From assembly GCA_017398245.1 (NCBI GenBank), contig JAFQGN010000071.1, positions 1 through 8,753 on the forward strand: a stretch of DNA of 8,753 nucleotides, given 5' to 3'. Positions 5,863 through 8,753 of this stretch are shown piece after piece. The DNA is from Clostridia bacterium. Lineage in GTDB: Bacteria; Bacillota_A; Clostridia; Christensenellales; Aristaeellaceae. Both the position numbers and the translations under genes were made by a program. Position 1 is the stretch's first letter. Each line of letters starts with the position of its first letter. The notes beneath the pieces were generated by a model, which saw only the letters and a list, made by a program, of their open reading frames with translations, was not told the DNA's origin and ran no database searches.

Positions 5863-8753
5863 AGCCTTTGCAAACGTCTTGACCGGATCGTTCGGATACA
5901 GACATTCATTGCTACGGAAACATTGCTCGCACGCGCGCTGCTGCTGCCGACCGTGCCGACAACGCTATTGCCGCCGGATACCGACACCTCGCCCGTCGTA
6001 TTGATTTCAGTGACCTTCGCCTGAGCGCCGGTGCCGTCGACCGTAACCTTCGCACTGTCGGCGTTGATCGTGCCGACTGTCGCCGCCTTGCTCGTGCCGC
6101 TCACCGAGACCTCGCCCGTCGTGGTGATCGTGCCCACCGCAGCGGCATAACTCGTTCCCGTTACCGAGACCGCGCCCGCCGCGGTGATCGTTTCGGAGCT
6201 GATCGCGGCCTTCGTCGCATCCAGCGTGACATCGCCCTTCGAATCGATCTTCGTCACCGTGCCGCCGGTCACCTGAACATCGCCAGCGCTGTAAGCATCC
6301 GTCACCGTACCGCCGGATACCTGAATAGTTTTCGCGCGCGCATCAGCGCTGCCGATCGTGCCTACAACGCTCTTGTTGCCGGAAACCGACACCGAGCCTG
6401 TCGTTTTGATAGAGATAGAGCCCACTTCGCCGCCGCTGACCGTGACAGCGTCGCCTTCCACAGGATCTACATTGCACGTAAGCGTCGTCACCGTGCCGCC
6501 GGATACCGTCGCAATGCCGCCGCAGACAGCATCCCCCACAACGGTGGAGTTTCCGGAAATGCTCAGCGCGCCGGTCGTTTCGACATTCGTCACGCTGCCG
6601 CCGGAGATCGCGGTATCACAAGCCGCGTCGACACTTTCCACCGTGCCGCCGCTGATGCCGATCTTGCCATGCGTATTCATCCTCGCGTCGATATTACCGA
6701 CGCCGCTGACGCTGATATTCAGTTCGACCTTGTTGCCGACGCTGACATTTCCGACCATGCTGCCGCCCGTGATGCTGACAGACCTGTTCGTCTCTGCACC
6801 TGTGCCCAAAATCTGCACAGCGATGCCATCTTCGCCCGCGGTCACAAATTCGGTATCGTTGGAGACAAGATCGTCTGCCACAAGGGCGCATTTGTCCTCA
6901 GCAGTCGCTTCCAGATGCGCGCCGCCGTACAGGTTCACCGTCGTGTTCTTTTCGGCATTGACCGCACCGCCGGAGACGATCCTCGCGCCGTTCGCGTTGA
7001 GCATGCCGCCCTCTCCGACAACGATGGCATAACCGTTCGCGCCGCTGATATCCGCCTTGCTGTTCAGGGTCAGAACGCTGCTATCGCCATTTACCTGGAT
7101 CAGCTCGCTGTCGCTGTTCGCGCCGTCGATCGGGAAATCGAACACAGGCTCGCAGCCGACGACCTTGAACATCGGGCCGCTGCAGGGCACGCTGTACTCT
7201 TCGTTGCCCACAAAGCGGACTACCTTCGCCGTATCGCTGACGCTGGCCAGCTCGTAAATATCGTTTTTGTCGATCGTGACCGTGTTGACCACATAGATCA
7301 CGCTGCAGGTCTCGCTGTTCTGCGCAAGGAGCTCCTTCGCGCGCTCAAACGTCTTCACCGCGCGAAGAGGCGTGTTGCCGGGATTGTCCGTATCGTTACC
7401 GTTCTCGCCGTCAATATAGATCGCCTTATACTTCGGCGGGACATGGGCATAGGTATTCCCGTCCTTCGTGAACAGCACCCAGCCGCTCCCCTGAAGAGTC
7501 TCGGAAAGCTCGATCCTGCTCGTATCGTCGCCTTCCATGACGCCGACGATGCCGCTGTACGAAGAATCAAACCCGATGATAAACGGTTTATCAACTTTTT
7601 CCGCCGTGATCTTGATCGGCAGCAGCTCCTCCGAAGGATCCTCCAGATAGATCTGCGCAGGGATATTCATACCCTCGCCCAGCACCAGCTTGCCGCCGCT
7701 GAGCTCCATCACGCGCTTAACGGCTTCCTCCGCTTCGGTATGATACCGCACCGTGAAGCCGCTCAGCGTCAAAGTCGCGCCGTGCTTCACAGAGAAGATA
7801 TTGCCGTTGTGCGATTCGCCCTCTTCATCTTCTTCAACAAAGTAGTTAATGACCAGCGTGCCGCTGCCGGTATATTCACCATCTTCGTATACATCGTAAA
7901 CGCCCATGTTTACGATTTTCTTTGTAACGCCGGCCTTTTCAAGAGCTACACTAAACGACAGCACCGGGCGATCGGCCGCCTCGCCATCATAGTTGTCGTC
8001 ACCGCCCGCAACGATTGGATCGCCGGTCTCGTTCACAAAACCGTCCGGATCCGGGTTCCAGTAAATAGTGTCGGAGGAGGCACGCATGCGCAGGTCAAAC
8101 ACGACCGACGCGACCACAGCGCCCTCATTTCCACTTTCCTCTTCGTCCGCAAAAGCGGAAGGCATGCCAAACAGAGCAAAGACCTTTTCCAGCATGGTCA
8201 TTTGCTCTTCTTCTTTCTGTTCAGATACCTGTTCCTGTTCCGGCTCCATCACCTCGACGGGCTTCTGCGTCTCGGAAGGCTTCTGCGTCTCGACGGGCTT
8301 CTGCGTTTCTACAGGCTTCTGCGTCGGTGCAGCAGTCGGCTTTTCGGTAGGAGCAGCAGTCGGCTTCTCCGTAGGCGCAGCAGTCGGCTTCTCCGTCGGT
8401 ACAGCAGTCGGCTTCTCCGTAGGCACAGCAGTCGGCTTCTCCGTCGGTACAGCAGTCGGCTTTTCCGTAGGCACAGCGGTCGGCTTCTCCGTTTCCGCAG
8501 GCTTTTCCGTTTCTACGGGCTTCTCCGTCTCGACGGGTTCTTCCGTCGCAGCGGGCTGTTCGGTCGGCGCGGGCTGTTCCCCGTCGATCGGCTCGGTCAC
8601 AACGCGGAAATACCCCAGAAACGCCTGCATCGTCGCTTCAAATGTATACACCGGTCCTGTCGCGCCATCAATATCGCGCCAGACTTCTCCGTCACCGGAA
8701 TACTGCCACTGATAGCGCAGCGCACCGGCTTCAACGCCCTCCACGATCGCCTC
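5745..8753 (-). CDS. Giant surface protein, segment 1: Ig-like domain, Pro-Thr linker, beta-helix modules 1 and 2
   Basis: The frame is open to the right edge, so this is 5'-partial. Residues are counted from the GTG at 8744, which is not assumed to be the start. Residues 1-53 resemble a bacterial Ig-like domain (RYQWQYSGDGEVW, then IDGATGPVYTF). Residues 58-168 are a Pro/Thr/Glu/Lys linker. Residues 182-200 are a short hydrophobic stretch ending AFADEE. Module 1 (about 225-438) opens with a degenerate cap (GGDDNYDG, then RPVLSFSVALEKAG) and ends in a piece of about 85 residues. Module 2 opens at 442 with YIDGENGNDTDNPG followed by AVKTFERAKELL. It then runs through many short SGGTV-type turns (690-944), typical of a parallel right-handed beta-helix. 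The true reading ends near 5913; the last ~55 codons to the stop at 5745 (NVCIRTIRSRR and onward) are out-of-frame, basic and unlike the rest. No catalytic motif is evident. Confidence 0.85.
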   Translation of the reverse strand, partial: EAIVEGVEAGALRYQWQYSGDGEVWRDIDGATGPVYTFEATMQAFLGYFRVVTEPIDGEQPAPTEQPAATEEPVETEKPVETEKPAETEKPTAVPTEKPTAVPTEKPTAVPTEKPTAVPTEKPTAAPTEKPTAAPTEKPTAAPTQKPVETQKPVETQKPSETQKPVEVMEPEQEQVSEQKEEEQMTMLEKVFALFGMPSAFADEEESGNEGAVVASVVFDLRMRASSDTIYWNPDPDGFVNETGDPIVAGGDDNYDGEAADRPVLSFSVALEKAGVTKKIVNMGVYDVYEDGEYTGSGTLVINYFVEEDEEGESHNGNIFSVKHGATLTLSGFTVRYHTEAEEAVKRVMELSGGKLVLGEGMNIPAQIYLEDPSEELLPIKITAEKVDKPFIIGFDSSYSGIVGVMEGDDTSRIELSETLQGSGWVLFTKDGNTYAHVPPKYKAIYIDGENGNDTDNPGNTPLRAVKTFERAKELLAQNSETCSVIYVVNTVTIDKNDIYELASVSDTAKVVRFVGNEEYSVPCSGPMFKVVGCEPVFDFPIDGANSDSELIQVNGDSSVLTLNSKADISGANGYAIVVGEGGMLNANGARIVSGGAVNAEKNTTVNLYGGAHLEATAEDKCALVADDLVSNDTEFVTAGEDGIAVQILGTGAETNRSVSITGGSMVGNVSVGNKVELNISVSGVGNIDARMNTHGKIGISGGTVESVDAACDTAISGGSVTNVETTGALSISGNSTVVGDAVCGGIATVSGGTVTTLTCNVDPVEGDAVTVSGGEVGSISIKTTGSVSVSGNKSVVGTIGSADARAKTIQVSGGTVTDAYSAGDVQVTGGTVTKIDSKGDVTLDATKAAISSETITAAGAVSVTGTSYAAAVGTITTTGEVSVSGTSKAATVGTINADSAKVTVDGTGAQAKVTEINTTGEVSVSGGNSVVGTVGSSSARASNVSVAMNVCIRTIRSRRLQRLCRSLMHSVSRIATSGCISMSFPMTERLFCRIMIRWSRA
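5842..5913 (-). other. Beta-helix module 3 opening cap, lacking its first strand
   Basis: In the frame used by segment 2, SNECLYPNDPVKTFAKAV and the following residues match the second half of the caps (PVKTFAKA against AVKTFERA). The YIDxxNGND strand that should come first is absent, because the frame break at about 5913 lies exactly there. Confidence 0.65.
5909..5916 (-). other. Frame break 1: at least one missing base
   Basis: The - strand sequence GTT TCC GTA GCA ATG leaves the repeat pattern after NVSV. One extra base (GTT TCC GTN AGC AAT GAA) gives NVSVSNECLYPNDP and joins segment 2. The overlap in which both frames are open is short, about 5913-5965, and contains no slippery heptamer. 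Confidence 0.78.
5913..6401 (-). repeat. Internal duplication at the end of beta-helix module 2
   Basis: Bases 6318-6401 encode TGSVSVSGNKSVVGTIGSAD and eight more residues; bases 5913-5996 encode TGEVSVSGGNSVVGTVGSSS and eight more. The copies are 405 bases apart and agree at about 18 of 28 residues without gaps. Between them lie further related turns (TTGEVSVSGTSKAATVGTI and similar). The second copy ends exactly where the reading frame breaks. Confidence 0.75.
7323..7424 (-). other. Beta-helix module 2 opening cap
   Basis: AIYIDGENGNDTDNPGNTPL followed by RAVKTFERAKELL. This Y(I/V)(D/S)xxxGNDxxxG.TP..(A/P)(V/F)K(S/T)F..A pattern is the usual start of bacterial parallel beta-helix domains (DUF1565-like). 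Confidence 0.75.
7932..8066 (-). other. Beta-helix module 1 opening cap (degenerate)
   Basis: IYWNPDPDGF, then GGDDNYDGEAADRPVLSFSV and ALEKAG align with the clearer caps at 7323-7424 and 4423-4515 in the order Tyr strand, GxD turn, small loop, (A/P)V(L/K)(S/T)F, helix. The resemblance to DUF1565-type beta-helix starts is by eye. Confidence 0.55.
8241..8573 (-). repeat. Pro-Thr-Glu-Lys linker encoded by 18- and 24-base tandem repeats
   Basis: The core is seven 24-base units whose GTCGGC landmark (+ strand) falls at 8335, 8359, 8383, 8407, 8431, 8455 and 8479. They encode the octapeptide PTEKPTAV or PTEKPTAA. The core is flanked on both sides by 18-base units coding VETQKP or VETEKP-like hexapeptides; the GCTTCTGCGT landmark recurs at 8261, 8279, 8297 and 8315, and on the other side at 8501 and 8519. 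All units are multiples of three, so gain or loss changes linker length without breaking the frame. Such Pro-rich linkers usually span or project from the cell wall. Confidence 0.92.

Larger units (their letters stand above)
1500..8753 (-). pseudogene. Giant beta-helix surface protein gene, frameshifted as sequenced, 5'-partial
   Basis: Three successive - strand frames (5745-8753, 3490-5862, 1500-3422) are parts of one gene. The protein style continues across each break: beta-helix repeats run into the first, and the SGG/GGSINGN repeat spans the second. The frame phase also fits exactly one missing base near 5913 and two near 3484-3502. Adding three bases gives about 2418 residues in the window. 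Order: Ig-like domain, Pro-Thr linker, four beta-helix-like modules, two small beta-sandwich domains, and an unrecognised acidic tail. Internal starts at the breaks (GTG at 5862 and 3422) have no convincing ribosome binding site. The role is probably extracellular, as a surface or adhesin-type protein; the N-terminus and any signal peptide lie outside the window. Whether this is a true pseudogene or a sequence error cannot be decided from one sequence. Confidence 0.82.

Noticed and set aside
5909..5965. Programmed ribosomal frameshift joining segments 1 and 2
   Set aside because: No X-XXY-YYZ slippery heptamer occurs in the short overlap of the two frames. A second site needing two shifts within about 15 bases makes programmed recoding very unlikely.
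8323..8502. Regular 24-base repeats as a possible CRISPR array
   Set aside because: The units are directly adjacent, with no unique spacers, and encode an in-frame Pro-Thr linker.
8068..8712. Open frame of 214 codons with VGFSVGTA repeats on the + strand
   Set aside because: It is the reverse reading of the PTEKPTAV linker repeats; no ribosome binding site and no independent support.

Overview
The window looks like chromosomal DNA of a moderately GC-rich Bacillota (Clostridia-type, probably gut-associated) bacterium. That rests on the kind of U32 peptidase present, the strong AGGAGG ribosome binding site, and the style of the giant Ser/Thr/Gly-rich surface protein with a Pro-Thr-Glu-Lys linker. 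The taxonomic call is inference; no rRNA or other marker is present.

Layout. Bases 1-1413 (+ strand) carry two ordinary housekeeping-type genes: the C-terminal half of a U32-family peptidase (5' end outside the window), then a small VOC/glyoxalase-fold protein 15 bases downstream. A clear hairpin plus T-run terminator follows at 1451-1488. The rest of the window (1500-8753, - strand, convergent) is essentially one giant gene whose 5' end lies beyond the right edge.

The giant gene reads, N to C: an Ig-like domain; a Pro/Thr/Glu/Lys linker built from 18- and 24-base tandem repeats; four right-handed beta-helix-like modules, each opened by a related cap motif (clearest form YIDxxNGND...G.TP..AVK.F..A); two small beta-sandwich domains of carboxypeptidase-regulatory/SpaA type; and an acidic C-terminal region of about 490 residues that I do not recognise. 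No LPXTG motif or C-terminal membrane anchor is visible. The natural reading is an extracellular, cell-surface or adhesin-like protein.

This gene is interrupted as sequenced. It falls into three long open frames (about 1000, 790 and 640 codons), broken near 5913 and again near 3484-3502. All breaks fit missing single bases (one at the first site, two about 13 bases apart at the second). Restoring three bases gives one uninterrupted frame of about 2418 residues inside the window. No stop codon interrupts any segment before its break, so the damage is either very recent or a sequencing/assembly artefact. At the first break more than one base may be missing, because module 2 lacks its usual terminal piece and module 3 lacks its first strand. 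I found no RNA gene, CRISPR array, insertion sequence, origin or attachment site.
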